Origin: Mesobaculum littorinae
GTDB lineage: Bacteria; Pseudomonadota; Alphaproteobacteria; Rhodobacterales; Rhodobacteraceae
NCBI RefSeq assembly: GCF_004011175.1
Contig: NZ_RQXX01000002.1
Location: 372,001-436,000 of the forward strand
Length of the DNA stretch: 64,000 bases
Direction of reading: 5' to 3'
A model generated the notes under the pieces. That model saw only the letters and a list, made by a program, of their open reading frames with translations, searched no databases and had not been told where the DNA came from. A program made the position numbers and the translations under genes. Shown here in pieces: positions 17,765 through 27,182 of the stretch (its first letter is position 1; every line of letters starts with the position of its first letter).

Positions 17765-17961
17765 CCGCGCGGACCCAGGGTGTCGAATGTCGAGCGAACG
17801 CGGCTCGACGCTACTGATTTTCTGAGTGTTGTCAGTCGACCGTGCCAAGCAATCCTGACCAAGCCTCCCAGCATCGCCGACCCAAACCGGACCTTGCCCC
17901 CCTCGCGCGCATCTTCGATGCGAACCGAACGGACATTCCCCGCGCGGTGCTCGAATGACCG

Positions 17962-18837
17962 CTAAAGGTGCTTTTCCATGAAGATGTCGGGGTATGGGTC
18001 GTCGTTGAACCTTTCGATCTCGGTCCAGCCCATTCGTTTATACAAGCTGACGGCCTCGAAAAGCGTGCTGTTCGTATCCAGCCGTAGCGTCGTGATCGAG
18101 AGCGCTCGTGCCGCGTCTTCCGCCTTTGTCATGAGACGACGACCCAAGCCCAATCGGCGGGCTGCCGGTGCGATCCACATGCGCTTTACCTCGGCGAGGG
18201 GACCGCCGTTCCCTTTGACGCCGACGCACCCCAACGGCATGGCACCGAGGCTCGCGACGACGAACGTTCCATGGGGATGCTGCATTTGCGACAGCTCTGG
18301 ATCGCCGGACTTCTTGAGGTCGAAAATCAGATTGAGCCTTCGACTAAGTTCCGCCGCAAAGGCGTTGAGGCATTTGGTTGCGAGTTCCGAGGAGTAATCC
18401 ACTTCCTCGAACACAATATCTTCCCGGGACAGGGCGACAGTCACGACGTCCATCGCATCGAGAAGGTGGCGGACATCCGCATGTCGCGCCAAGACCCGTT
18501 CGGCCCGTTGGTCGGAGAGCGCCTCGTAGATTTCAAACTCCCGTACGCCCATCGGGGTAAGGGTCGTGACACGACTGCGCCGATCATCCGGCTTGGGGTT
18601 CGTTTCGATCAGACCTTCCGCCTCAAGCCCCCTCAACAATCTACTGAGAAGTCCCGTATCCAAGTCCAGGAAAGCGCGCAGATCAGAGACATCCTCATAT
18701 CCGAGGCCGATCGCGTTGAGTACGCGCGCGGAGCCAAGCGAGCGACCTCGGTTGAGAAACGAGTCTTCGAGTGCGCCGATCTCGATGGCGACAGCACGGC
18801 TGAAGTTACGGAAGCGGGTGATTTGGTCCTGATCCAT
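17962..18837 (-). CDS. MarR-type regulator fused to GNAT acetyltransferase
   Basis: 291 residues. Residues 1 to about 145 form a MarR winged-helix domain (SARVLNAIGLGYEDVSDLRAFLDLDTGLLSRLLRGLE as recognition region, then PDDRRSRVTTLTPMG as wing). Residues about 150-291 form a GNAT domain with VKRMWIAPAARRLGLGRRLM as the acetyl-CoA loop and ALSITTLRLDTNSTLFEAVSLYKRMGW. Fusions of this kind are known bifunctional proteins that may regulate transcription and acetylate a small molecule or protein. The gene is clearly richer in A/T and has different codon choice from its neighbours, which suggests recent acquisition. ATG 18837 lies inside a 36-bp palindrome that is the likely autoregulatory operator; AAGG eight bases upstream serves as ribosome binding site. 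Confidence 0.85.
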   Translation of the reverse strand: MDQDQITRFRNFSRAVAIEIGALEDSFLNRGRSLGSARVLNAIGLGYEDVSDLRAFLDLDTGLLSRLLRGLEAEGLIETNPKPDDRRSRVTTLTPMGVREFEIYEALSDQRAERVLARHADVRHLLDAMDVVTVALSREDIVFEEVDYSSELATKCLNAFAAELSRRLNLIFDLKKSGDPELSQMQHPHGTFVVASLGAMPLGCVGVKGNGGPLAEVKRMWIAPAARRLGLGRRLMTKAEDAARALSITTLRLDTNSTLFEAVSLYKRMGWTEIERFNDDPYPDIFMEKHL

Positions 18838-18866
18838 TTACCTGACCTTAGTCAGGTAAATGGATC
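18831..18866. promoter_or_regulatory. perfect 36-bp palindrome at the start of the MarR-GNAT gene
   Basis: Two perfectly complementary 16-base arms, 18831-18846 (GATCCATTTACCTGAC) and 18851-18866, are separated by CTTA. The centre TTTACCTGAC..GTCAGGTAAA has the form of MarR-family operators. It covers the ATG (18837-18835) and the ribosome binding site of the MarR-GNAT gene, so it could block transcription as an operator or translation as an RNA hairpin. Confidence 0.8.
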
Positions 18867-19189
18867 GTGCAAGCAATTTTCACGGTGCCACCGAAAACAG
18901 TCGACCATGACGTATGCTGCATCCGGCAAAGCGGGCTCGAAGCCGTCTTTCGCTGTAAGGCGCACGACCGGCGGCTTCTTTTTGGACAAGGCGATCTGGG
19001 TCAGCGCCCCGACCGAAAAGTTAGCTTTGCCGGACATCCGATACGGACGTCGCTTTGTGCGCGGCGGCGCTGGCGTGCCGCTATGAATGTGCAACGTCCG
19101 GCGCGCCGCCTTAATGGCGTGGACGTTCGCGTGCCCCTCCGATGGCGCGACCGGTGTGCAGTGCCCCCGGGATCTGGTGGCTTGCGCGA
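18867..19189. other. intergenic stretch flanking the MarR-GNAT gene, no assignable gene
   Basis: This stretch of 323 bases is lower in GC than most of the window. Short frames are open on both strands, for example a plus-strand frame from 18907 to 19086 and a minus-strand frame ending at the palindrome, but neither has a ribosome binding site or a family I recognise. It may be a remnant of acquired DNA between the islet and the next native gene. Confidence 0.45.
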
Positions 19190-20146
19190 CTAGAGCAGCG
19201 CTGCCGTGAGGTCGGCGCCCATCGGCTGGCCCAGGATCGTCAGCGCGACACCGGTCAGCGCGATGGCGCTGGCGGTCGCGCGGACCGACCCGCCGTTGCC
19301 GCGCAGAAGGTTGTAGGTCAGAAGGCCGGCGCCGACGGGAAAGGCCATGATGCACAGGGTCGAGTTCATCGTGTAGATCGTCAGCTTCGTCGGCAGGTTC
19401 AGCTCCTGCCGCCGGTCCTCGGCCAGGTCCGCCTGGCTGGCACGCAGGGCTCGGATCGTCGCGGCCTCATCGGGTTCGTAGTCGTTGGCAGGCTCGACGG
19501 GGCTGGCCTCCATCAACCGGTCGCGGGCGCGGCGCCGGGCAGCGGTCGCGTCGCGGCGCAGGTCGGCCTCGGCCATTGCGCGACGGCGACGTTCGGGCGT
19601 CAGCGCGATCGGGGCCGAAGGCGCCCCGGCATCGTCGGTATGCGCGTCCGTAGCGACGGCACCGACGTCCGCGGCATGTGCCGCCGCACGGCGGGCCGCC
19701 TTGGCTACGGCGGTATCGCCGGTCACCTGCGCGCGGCGCACGGGCTTGCGCTGGATCTCGATCTCGCGCCCCGGGGCGGTCAGGTAGCGGCCCCCCTTGT
19801 GGTGCCAGATGACCTCCTCCGCGGCGAGGCCTGCCACGAAGTGGCGCACGGCCAAGGAGCACAAGGTGAACCGATCGCGCGCCGTCTGGCGCGGGTTGGC
19901 GACGTCCACCGGGCTTTCGGCGGTGACGATCAGGATGCGCGGGTCGTCGTCGTCCCGTCCGATCGTGAGGATCAGCTCGGGGCTGATATACTGGATTTCA
20001 TTTTCCCCGATCATGCCGATGATGCTGAAGTCAAAGCCGGCATCTTCGAGGCTCGGTGTCAGGCCTTCGGCGCGCGGCGCGAAGGAAAAGGCAGTTCCGC
20101 CCTGATACCGGATCGAGGCGGTGGAGACTTCGAATCTCTGCCGCAT
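19190..20146 (-). CDS. uncharacterised protein with two C-terminal membrane helices
   Basis: 318 residues from ATG 20146 (GGGAG about ten bases upstream; three ATGs at 20179-20185 are alternatives). Residues 1-130 look like a folded domain (STASIRYQGGTAFSFAP, FDFSIIGMIGENEIQYISPELILTIGRDDDD, then AVRHFVAGLAAEEVIWHHKGGRYL). Residues about 135-230 are Ala/Arg-rich and probably disordered or coiled. Residues about 255-318 hold two hydrophobic segments (TIYTMNSTLCIMAFPVGAGLL and ATASAIALTGVALTILG). I do not recognise the family. It lies downstream of glnA on the same strand but beyond a terminator, so it probably has its own promoter in 20147-20422. Confidence 0.65.
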   Translation of the reverse strand: MRQRFEVSTASIRYQGGTAFSFAPRAEGLTPSLEDAGFDFSIIGMIGENEIQYISPELILTIGRDDDDPRILIVTAESPVDVANPRQTARDRFTLCSLAVRHFVAGLAAEEVIWHHKGGRYLTAPGREIEIQRKPVRRAQVTGDTAVAKAARRAAAHAADVGAVATDAHTDDAGAPSAPIALTPERRRRAMAEADLRRDATAARRRARDRLMEASPVEPANDYEPDEAATIRALRASQADLAEDRRQELNLPTKLTIYTMNSTLCIMAFPVGAGLLTYNLLRGNGGSVRATASAIALTGVALTILGQPMGADLTAALL

Positions 20147-20422
20147 GGCCTTCTGGCTCCCGTCGATGTGTGATCTCATCATCATTGGGTAGACGCAGAA
20201 TGAGGTGAATCTTCGGCGCATTCTGGGGCATTGCGTGGTGCCCACGCGCCGACCAGCCCCGCCTGCCGGCCACCGCTTCGACCATGGGGAAGGCGATGCG
20301 GGGCCCTGTGAGGCCCGTTGCAGACCGATCCCCCGGGGGCTTCGGGGGTTTGAGGGCATAGGGACCCGGCGAGCGCCTCCCGCACCCCACGGGGCACCCT
20401 CCACCCGCAGGGCAAACATGCG

Positions 20423-20450
20423 AAGGGGCGCCCGTTTCGGGGCGCCCCTT
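20423..20450 (-). terminator. hairpin terminator of glnA
   Basis: An 11-bp perfect stem (AAGGGGCGCCC at 20423-20433 with its complement at 20440-20450) and a six-base loop, 29 bases past the glnA stop. The T-run is short (TT), so termination may be partial. The remaining bases of 20147-20478 hold no gene. Confidence 0.6.
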
Positions 20451-20478
20451 GCGACTGTCGATGCGACGCGGTCGCGGA

Positions 20479-21885
20479 TCAGCAGCTGTAGTAGAGCTTG
20501 AATTCCACCGGGTGGGGCGTGTGCTCGTAGGTGTAGATCTCTTCCCACTTGAGGTCCATGTAGCCCTTGATCTGGTCGCGGGTGAACACGTCACCGGCCA
20601 GCAGGAAGTCCATGTCCTTCTCGAGCTCCTCCATCGCCTCGCGCAGGCTGGCGCAGACGGTGGGGATGCCGGCCAGTTCCTCGGCGGGCAGGTCGTAGAG
20701 GTCCTTGTCCATCGGGTCGCCGGGGTGGATCTTGTTCTTGATCCCGTCGATGCCGGCCATCAGCAGGGCCGCGAAGCACAGGTAGGGGTTCGCCGACGGA
20801 TCGGGGAAGCGGGCCTCGACGCGCTTGGCCTTCGGGCTTTCCGCCCACGGGATCCGCACGCAGCCCGACCGGTTGCGGGCCGAGTAGGCGCGCAGCACGG
20901 GGGCCTCGAAGCCCGGGATCAGGCGCTTGTAGGAGTTGGTCGAGGGGTTGGTGAAGGCGTTCAGGGCCTTGGCGTGCTTGAGGATCCCGCCGATGAACCA
21001 GATCGCCTCGTCGCTGAGGTCGGCATACTTGTCGCCGGCAAAGAGCGGCTTGCCGTCCTTCCAGATCGACATGTTGACGTGCATGCCGGTGCCGTTGTCG
21101 CCCGCGATGGGCTTGGGCATGAATGTCGCCGACTTGCCGTAGGCGTGGGCCACGTTCTGGATGACGTACTTGTACTTCTGAAGGTGGTCGGCCTGCGCGG
21201 TCAGCGTGTCGAAGATCATGCCCAGCTCGTGCTGGCACGACGCGACCTCGTGGTGGTGCTTGTCGACCTTCATGCCGATGCGCTTCATCGTCGACAGCAT
21301 TTCCGACCGGATGTCCTGGCCGTCGTCGATCGGGTTGACCGGGAAGTAGCCGCCCTTGACGCCCGGGCGGTGGCCCATGTTGCCCATCTCGTAGTCGGTG
21401 TCCGAGTTCCACGCCGCGTCGAGCGCGTCGACCTCGTAGCCGACCTTGTTCATCGACACCGAGTACTTGACGTTGTCGAACAGGAAGAACTCGGCCTCGG
21501 GGCCGAAGAAGGCCTGGTCGCCGATGCCGGTCGACTTGAGGTATTCCTCGGCGTTGCGGGCGGTGCCGCGGGGATCTCGGTCGTAGCGTTCCATCGTGTC
21601 GGGTTCGAACACGGTGCAGTGCACGGCCAGCGTCTTCTCGGCATAGAACGGGTCCATGTAGGCCGAGGTCGTGTCGGGCATCAGCTTCATGTCGGACTGG
21701 TCGATCGACTTCCAGCCGGCGATCGACGAGCCGTCGAACATGAAGCCTTCTTCGAAGAAGTCCTCGTCGACCTCGTGGGACATGACCGTGACGTGCTGCA
21801 GCTTGCCGCGCGGGTCGGTGAAGCGGATGTCGACGTATTCGACGTCTTCATCCTTGATCATCTTCAAAACGTCAGAGGTGCTCAT
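20479..21885 (-). CDS. glnA: glutamine synthetase, type I
   Basis: 468 residues, the normal length of dodecameric GS-I. It makes glutamine from glutamate, ammonia and ATP in the cytoplasm. Seen are the signature [17 protein letters not shown] near residue 50, the ATP-binding region [21 protein letters not shown], and the adenylylation loop [17 protein letters not shown] whose tyrosine is the target of GlnE. The active-site segment NRSGCVRIP is present. Start ATG 21885 is the family start ([22 protein letters not shown]). It lies 71 bases downstream of glnB, the usual alphaproteobacterial operon, so it should be controlled by nitrogen status through transcription and adenylylation. Confidence 0.97.
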   Translation of the reverse strand: MSTSDVLKMIKDEDVEYVDIRFTDPRGKLQHVTVMSHEVDEDFFEEGFMFDGSSIAGWKSIDQSDMKLMPDTTSAYMDPFYAEKTLAVHCTVFEPDTMERYDRDPRGTARNAEEYLKSTGIGDQAFFGPEAEFFLFDNVKYSVSMNKVGYEVDALDAAWNSDTDYEMGNMGHRPGVKGGYFPVNPIDDGQDIRSEMLSTMKRIGMKVDKHHHEVASCQHELGMIFDTLTAQADHLQKYKYVIQNVAHAYGKSATFMPKPIAGDNGTGMHVNMSIWKDGKPLFAGDKYADLSDEAIWFIGGILKHAKALNAFTNPSTNSYKRLIPGFEAPVLRAYSARNRSGCVRIPWAESPKAKRVEARFPDPSANPYLCFAALLMAGIDGIKNKIHPGDPMDKDLYDLPAEELAGIPTVCASLREAMEELEKDMDFLLAGDVFTRDQIKGYMDLKWEEIYTYEHTPHPVEFKLYYSC

Positions 21886-21956
21886 TTTATCCTATGGTCC
21901 CTTCGGTCTCTCTCTTAGGGTTTCTGACTGGGCGTCGAGGGGTCTGACGGCGGACG

Positions 21957-22467
<511 letters not shown>

Positions 22468-24177
22468 ATGAGCCAGCTTCTGACAGCCGCCGAGATGCGC
22501 GACGTCGAGGCCGCCGCGATCGCCACGGGCGAGGTCACGGGCGCCGAGCTCATGGCCCGCGCGGGGGCGGCGGTGGTGGCCGCGATCCGGGCTGAATGGG
22601 AGGGCGAGCTGCCGACGCAACCGCGCGCCGTGGTGCTGGCGGGCCCGGGCAACAACGGCGGCGACGGCTTTGCCATAGCGCGGGGTCTGCGCGATCTGGG
22701 CTGGTCTGTGCGGGTGCTCCTGGCCGGGCAGGCCGGGGCGCTGCCGCCGGACGCCCGCGCCCAGCACGACCGCTGGGCCGCCGGCGGCGCGGCGCGGGGC
22801 GCGGTCCTGCCGCTGACGCTTGAGACGCTACGGGACGAGCCCGCGGCCGATATCTACGTCGATGCGCTTTTCGGGATCGGCCTCGGGCGGCCGCTCGGCG
22901 GTGATCTGGCGCGGGTCGTGGCGCACCTGGCGGGCGCCGACGGGACCCTGGGGCTTTACCAGCCGCGAATGGTCGCGGTCGACGTGCCCTCGGGCCTCGA
23001 CGCGGACAGCGGGCGGGTGCCGGGCGATCCCGCGGGCGCCGCGGCGGTCCGGGCGCGGCTGACCGTGACCTTCGACAGCCCCAAGCCCGGCCATTACCTT
23101 GGCCACGGGCCGGACCTCTGCGGTAGGCTGGTGGTGGCCGATATCGGGCTGGCCCATGCCCGCGCCCGGCAGGGGGCCGCACGGGGGCTGGCCCCGGCAC
23201 GGACACGGGTGGTGCCGCCGCTCGGCATCGCCGATCCGCGCCGGTCGGTCTGGCCCGACATCGCCGGCCTTCTGACCAAGCGGCAGGGGCACAAGTACCA
23301 GCACGGTCACGCCATGGTGCTGACCGGGGGCGTCGGGCGCGGCGGCGCCGCCCGCATGGCGGCAAAGGCCGCACTGCGGATCGGCGCGGGGGCGGTCACG
23401 CTGGGCTGTCCCCCGGCGGCGGTACTCGAATCCGCCAGCCACGTCGATGCGCTGATGCTGCACAGGGTGCCGGACGCGGCGGCCCTGACAGAGGCGCTGT
23501 CGGGCGGGCGCATCACCGCGCTCTGCCTCGGGCCGGGACTGGGAACCGGCGAACGCGAGGCCGCGCTGGTCGGCGCCGCGCTCGATTGGGGCGGGGCGGT
23601 TCTGCTAGACGCCGATGCCATTACGCTGATGGCGGGGGAGGCGACGCTTGCCGCCAAGCTGCACGACCGCTGCCTTCTGACCCCGCACCCCGGGGAATTC
23701 CGCCGCCTCTTTCCCGATATTGCAGGGCGGCTCGACGATCCCGATCCGTCGCTGCGCTATGACGAGGCGGCCGACGCCGACGCGCAGGCCCGGTCACGGG
23801 CCGCGCGGGAGGACCTTGCGGCACAGCGCGGGCCGATGATGTCGACCCTCGATGCCGCGCGCGAGGCCGCGGCCCACTGCGGCGCGACGGTCCTGCTGAA
23901 GGGGCCCGCGACGGCGATCGCCGCGCCTTCGGGCGCGGCGGTGGTGCATCGTGCGGTCTATGACCGCGCCGCGCCGTGGCTCGCCACCGCGGGGGCGGGG
24001 GATGTGCTGGCCGGGCTGGCCTGCGGGCTTCTGGCGCGCGGCCTGGCGCCGCCGGTCGCGGCCGAACTGGCCGCGCAGATCCATGTCGACGCCGCGCTGT
24101 CCTTCGGCCCCGGCCTGACGGCAGAGGATCTGCCGCGGCAGGTTCCGCAGGTGCTGGCGCGTTATCTGGCGCCCTGA
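22468..24177 (+). CDS. nnr: bifunctional NAD(P)H-hydrate epimerase / ADP-dependent NAD(P)H-hydrate dehydratase
   Basis: 569 residues joining both repair activities for damaged NADH and NADPH. Residues about 1-215 form the epimerase (YjeF_N) domain, with GPGNNGGDGFAIARGLRDLG near 60-80 and the catalytic VDVPSGLDADSG near 172. Residues about 240-569 form the dehydratase (ribokinase-like) domain, with KYQHGHAMVLTGGVGRGGAARMAAKAALR, LGPGLGTG, DADAI, LTPHPGEFRRL and the C-terminal GAGDVLAGLACGLLARG. An extra hydrophilic insert of roughly 35 residues follows FRRLFPDIAGR. The GTP-independent repair role is housekeeping. It is divergent from glnB and stands alone. Confidence 0.93.
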   Translation: MSQLLTAAEMRDVEAAAIATGEVTGAELMARAGAAVVAAIRAEWEGELPTQPRAVVLAGPGNNGGDGFAIARGLRDLGWSVRVLLAGQAGALPPDARAQHDRWAAGGAARGAVLPLTLETLRDEPAADIYVDALFGIGLGRPLGGDLARVVAHLAGADGTLGLYQPRMVAVDVPSGLDADSGRVPGDPAGAAAVRARLTVTFDSPKPGHYLGHGPDLCGRLVVADIGLAHARARQGAARGLAPARTRVVPPLGIADPRRSVWPDIAGLLTKRQGHKYQHGHAMVLTGGVGRGGAARMAAKAALRIGAGAVTLGCPPAAVLESASHVDALMLHRVPDAAALTEALSGGRITALCLGPGLGTGEREAALVGAALDWGGAVLLDADAITLMAGEATLAAKLHDRCLLTPHPGEFRRLFPDIAGRLDDPDPSLRYDEAADADAQARSRAAREDLAAQRGPMMSTLDAAREAAAHCGATVLLKGPATAIAAPSGAAVVHRAVYDRAAPWLATAGAGDVLAGLACGLLARGLAPPVAAELAAQIHVDAALSFGPGLTAEDLPRQVPQVLARYLAP

Positions 24178-24469
24178 CGGCGAGGGCGGGCGTTCGTGGG
24201 CATACCTCCGACCAGGGGGGAGGGCCCGGCGGCGTCGGGGAGGTTTGCGCGGTGCCGCCCGCCGCAGGTCGCGGCCAGCATGTCCGCTGCTTGGCGATCG
24301 GGGTCCGGGCGGCGGCGGCCGGTCGCCATCGTCGCGGCCCTGCACGACGCGTCCCTGTCTGGCCCTCGGACGCTGATCCTGACGACCGGCGCGACCTCGC
24401 GCTCTCGATGAAGACTACCGGAGCGGGCAGACCAGTGGCATCTGCATCGCCGTCCGCTTCCGCGTGCCG

Positions 24470-24961
24470 TCAGGGCCGGGCGGTGATGATGAAAGGCGTG
24501 GCCAGCCAGTGTTCTTCGAGGTTGGCCTCGGTCCCGATGCGGTCCACGACGGCAAACAGGCCGGGGGCATGCAGCGGGGTCAACACCCCGTGCCAGGTGC
24601 CGCGATGCAGGTTGATGCCCTGTCCCGGCGTGGTGACGAAGGCAACGGGCCGGCCCGGCACGCCGCTGTCGTCCGGCGCGACGATGACGAGGAAGGGATG
24701 CAGGCTCATCGGCAGGAAGGCCTGGCTGCCCAGCGGGTGGCGTTCCAGCATCTCCAGCCGATAGGGCAGGCGGCGCGGTTCGGCCGAAAACAGGCTGATC
24801 CCCGCCCGCCCGCCGCCGGTATCGATCCGGGCAAGGTCATGGTATCGCCCGCAAAGCCCCTGGTTGATGATCCTGTCTGGCAGGCCCACGACCTGCAGGA
24901 CGTCGCCGAAGGGGGCAAAGGCCGCGGGGGTCAGCGGCTGCGCCGCGATCTCGCCGCTCAT
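24470..24961 (-). CDS. allA: ureidoglycolate lyase
   Basis: 163 residues. The enzyme splits ureidoglycolate into glyoxylate and urea at the end of allantoin breakdown. It matches the cupin-like AllA family: LTPAAFAPFGDVLQ, YHDLARIDTGGGRAGISLF, RLEMLERHPLGSQAFLPM, and the active-site region INLHRGTWHGVLTPL. The start ATG 24961 (MSGEIAAQPLTPAAF) fits the family. The frame extends upstream to 25384 with no homology. It is the last gene of a same-strand pair with the allantoinase/decarboxylase fusion, 220 bases downstream of it; the spacer has no gene. Positions 24178-24469 downstream are non-coding. Confidence 0.88.
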   Translation of the reverse strand: MSGEIAAQPLTPAAFAPFGDVLQVVGLPDRIINQGLCGRYHDLARIDTGGGRAGISLFSAEPRRLPYRLEMLERHPLGSQAFLPMSLHPFLVIVAPDDSGVPGRPVAFVTTPGQGINLHRGTWHGVLTPLHAPGLFAVVDRIGTEANLEEHWLATPFIITARP

Positions 24962-25181
24962 GCGCCCATGCGCGCCGACACAGGCGCGCGCCGGTGCCCG
25001 GCGGCCCGTCCGGACCCCCATCCTGTCGCGCGTCCGGCCACCCGTGCAAGGGGGCGCCCGACCGCCCGCGCCGCGGCGAGCCACCATCCCCGACCCACCG
25101 CGCACGCCGCCCGCGCGGCATCCGGTGCAAGGTTGCGACGTTGGCCCGCAGGGACCCGACGCCCGCGCCGGGACTGCCCGC

Positions 25182-26606
25182 TCATGGCAGCCGCTCGGCC
25201 AGCCGCAGGGCGGCGATGCGCTCGACCTGCCGCGCGGCTGTGGCGATCTCGGTGTCGCGGTCGTTCTCCAGCCGCTGGCGAAAGGCGGCCAGTATCCCGG
25301 CCTTGTCGTGGTCGCGCACGGCGATGATGAAGGGAAACCCGAACTTCTCCTGATAGGCGGTGTTGAGCTCGGTGAACGCCGCACGCTCGTCGTCGGTCAG
25401 CGCGTCGAGCCCGGCGGAGGCCTGCTCGGCGGTGCTGTCGGCGGTCAGCCGCTGCGCCGCGGCCAGCTTGCCTGCCAGGTCGGGATGGGCGCGCAGGACG
25501 TCCAGCCGCTCGTCGTCCGAGGCCGTGCGGAATACCCGTGCAAGGGCCTGGGCTAGCCCCACCGCGCTGTCATGCGCGGGTCCCAGTTCAAGGCCATGCG
25601 CCCGCTCGGCGATCCACGGCGAATGCTCGTAGACTCCGCCCCAGTCCGCGACGAAGGCGTCGCGGTCCATCTGCGACGGACGCGCATGGTCCTGCGGCGG
25701 ATGCGTCGCCGCCCAGTGGCGGGCGATGTCGATGCGCCGCGCGACCCAAACGCCCTCGTGCGCGGCAATGTGGTCCAGGAACCGCTCAAGCCCCCGAATC
25801 CGCCCCGGCCGCCCGATCAGGCGGCAATGCAGGCCGATGGTCATCATCTTGGGCTGCCCCGCCGCGCCCTCGGCATAAAGACAGTCGAAGGCGTCGGTCA
25901 GGTAGGATTCGAACTGCGCGCCGGAGTTGAAGCCCTGCGCCGTGGCGAAGCGCATGTCGTTGGCGTCCAGCGTGTAGGGAATCACCAGCTGATCCCGCGC
26001 GCCCACCCGCAGCCAGTAGGGCAGATCGTCGTCGTAGGTGTCAGACAGGTAGGTAAATCCGCCGTCCTCGGCCGCCAGCCGCACCGTGTTCATCGACGAC
26101 CGTCCCAGGTAGAACCCCTGCGGCCGGGCGCCCGTCACCTCGGTATGCAGGCGGATGGCTTCGTTCAGGTGGTCGCGTTCGGTGGCTTCGTCGATGTCCT
26201 TGTACTCGATCCACTTCAGCCCGTGGCTGGCGATCTCCCAGTCGGCGTCCTGCATGGCCGCCACCTGGGCGGGGCTGCGGGCCAGCGCCTGGGCGACACC
26301 GTAGACGGTGACCGGCAGGCCGCGGCCCGTGAACAGGCGGTGCAGCCGCCAGAACCCGGCGCGGGCGCCGTATTCATAGATCGATTCCATGTTCCAGTGC
26401 CGCTGCCCGGGCCAGGGCTGGGCGCCGACGATCTCGCTCAGGAACCCTTCCGAGGCGGCATCGCCGTGCAACAGGTTGTTCTCGCCGCCCTCTTCGTAGT
26501 TCACCACGAACTGCACGGCGATCCGCGCGCCGCCGGGCCATTGCGCATCGGGCGGGGTGGGGCCGTAGCCGGCCATGTCGCGGGGGTAACGCGGCGTCTC
26601 GCTCAT
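25182..26606 (-). CDS. puuE: fusion of allantoinase PuuE and OHCU decarboxylase UraD
   Basis: 474 residues with two enzymes of urate breakdown. Residues 1 to about 305 are the cofactor-independent PuuE-type allantoinase of the polysaccharide-deacetylase fold: RYPRDMAGYGPTPPDAQWP, FVVNYEEGGENN, EIASHGLKWIEYKDI and SDTYDDDLPYW. Residues about 320-474 are the decarboxylase that converts OHCU to S-allantoin: FVADWGGVYEHSPWIAERA, the catalytic histidine in LRAHPDLAGKLA and EKFGFPFIIAVR. Start ATG 26606 has AAGGA seven bases upstream. The fusion links the step before and after allantoin in one protein. It is divergent from uraH, which performs the preceding reaction. Confidence 0.93.
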   Translation of the reverse strand: MSETPRYPRDMAGYGPTPPDAQWPGGARIAVQFVVNYEEGGENNLLHGDAASEGFLSEIVGAQPWPGQRHWNMESIYEYGARAGFWRLHRLFTGRGLPVTVYGVAQALARSPAQVAAMQDADWEIASHGLKWIEYKDIDEATERDHLNEAIRLHTEVTGARPQGFYLGRSSMNTVRLAAEDGGFTYLSDTYDDDLPYWLRVGARDQLVIPYTLDANDMRFATAQGFNSGAQFESYLTDAFDCLYAEGAAGQPKMMTIGLHCRLIGRPGRIRGLERFLDHIAAHEGVWVARRIDIARHWAATHPPQDHARPSQMDRDAFVADWGGVYEHSPWIAERAHGLELGPAHDSAVGLAQALARVFRTASDDERLDVLRAHPDLAGKLAAAQRLTADSTAEQASAGLDALTDDERAAFTELNTAYQEKFGFPFIIAVRDHDKAGILAAFRQRLENDRDTEIATAARQVERIAALRLAERLP

Positions 26607-26695
26607 CTCGTCATCCTTCGTCTGCGACCTAGACTTAGAGCCGTCGCGCGGCGCCGATGCAAGGCCCGCTCCCCACTGCAACGACCGGAGTCACC

Positions 26696-27055
26696 ATGGC
26701 CGAAGGCTATCTCACCACCCATGTCCTCGACACTGCCCATGGCCGCCCGGCCGCGGGCCTGATGATCGAGCTCTTCCGCATCGACGCCGACGGCGACCGG
26801 CACCAGATCGCCCAGGTCACCACCAACGACGACGGGCGCACGGACGCGCCCATCCTGCCCGCCGAGGCGTTCGAGATGGGCAGCTACGAGCTGGTCTTTC
26901 ACGCGGGCGAATACCTCGATCACCATGGCCTCGCCCCCGACGCGCCGCGGTTTCTCGACGCGGTGCCGATCCGCTTCAAGATGGACACCGACACGCATTA
27001 CCACGTGCCGCTGCTGCTGTCGGCCTACGGCTACTCAACCTATCGCGGCAGCTAG
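26696..27055 (+). CDS. uraH: 5-hydroxyisourate hydrolase
   Basis: 119 residues, a transthyretin-like enzyme that hydrolyses 5-hydroxyisourate to OHCU, the substrate of the divergent decarboxylase fusion. The family signatures are present: [15 protein letters not shown] at the N-terminus, [19 protein letters not shown] with the diagnostic C-terminal YRGS, and the internal arginine-bearing region. ATG 26696 has GGAG five bases upstream. The 89-base divergent gap to puuE-uraD must hold both promoters. Confidence 0.96.
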   Translation: MAEGYLTTHVLDTAHGRPAAGLMIELFRIDADGDRHQIAQVTTNDDGRTDAPILPAEAFEMGSYELVFHAGEYLDHHGLAPDAPRFLDAVPIRFKMDTDTHYHVPLLLSAYGYSTYRGS

Positions 27056-27092
27056 TCAGCCGGGCGCCGGGTCCGGCCGCCGCCCCGGTGCC

Positions 27093-27119
27093 TTGCCCGC
27101 ACAGACCCTGTGCGGGCAA
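27093..27119. terminator. strong hairpin between uraH and the LLM oxidoreductase gene
   Basis: Perfect 12-base arms (27093-27104 TTGCCCGCACAG and 27108-27119) around ACC; pairing continues outwards as CC/GG after a bulged A. There is no T-run, so it may be an attenuator or a processing/terminator stem rather than a classic terminator. Confidence 0.5.
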
Positions 27120-27182
27120 AGGCTCTGGCGCGTCGTACCCGCCTGCGCCACCTCTGGGCCAGCGAATGCGAAGGAGACGCAG

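Noticed and set aside
18852-19355. 167-codon minus-strand frame ending at the palindrome
   Set aside because: Its first half overlaps the end of the membrane-linked gene antisense or out of frame, it has no ribosome binding site, and no family is visible; kept only as part of the unassigned stretch.
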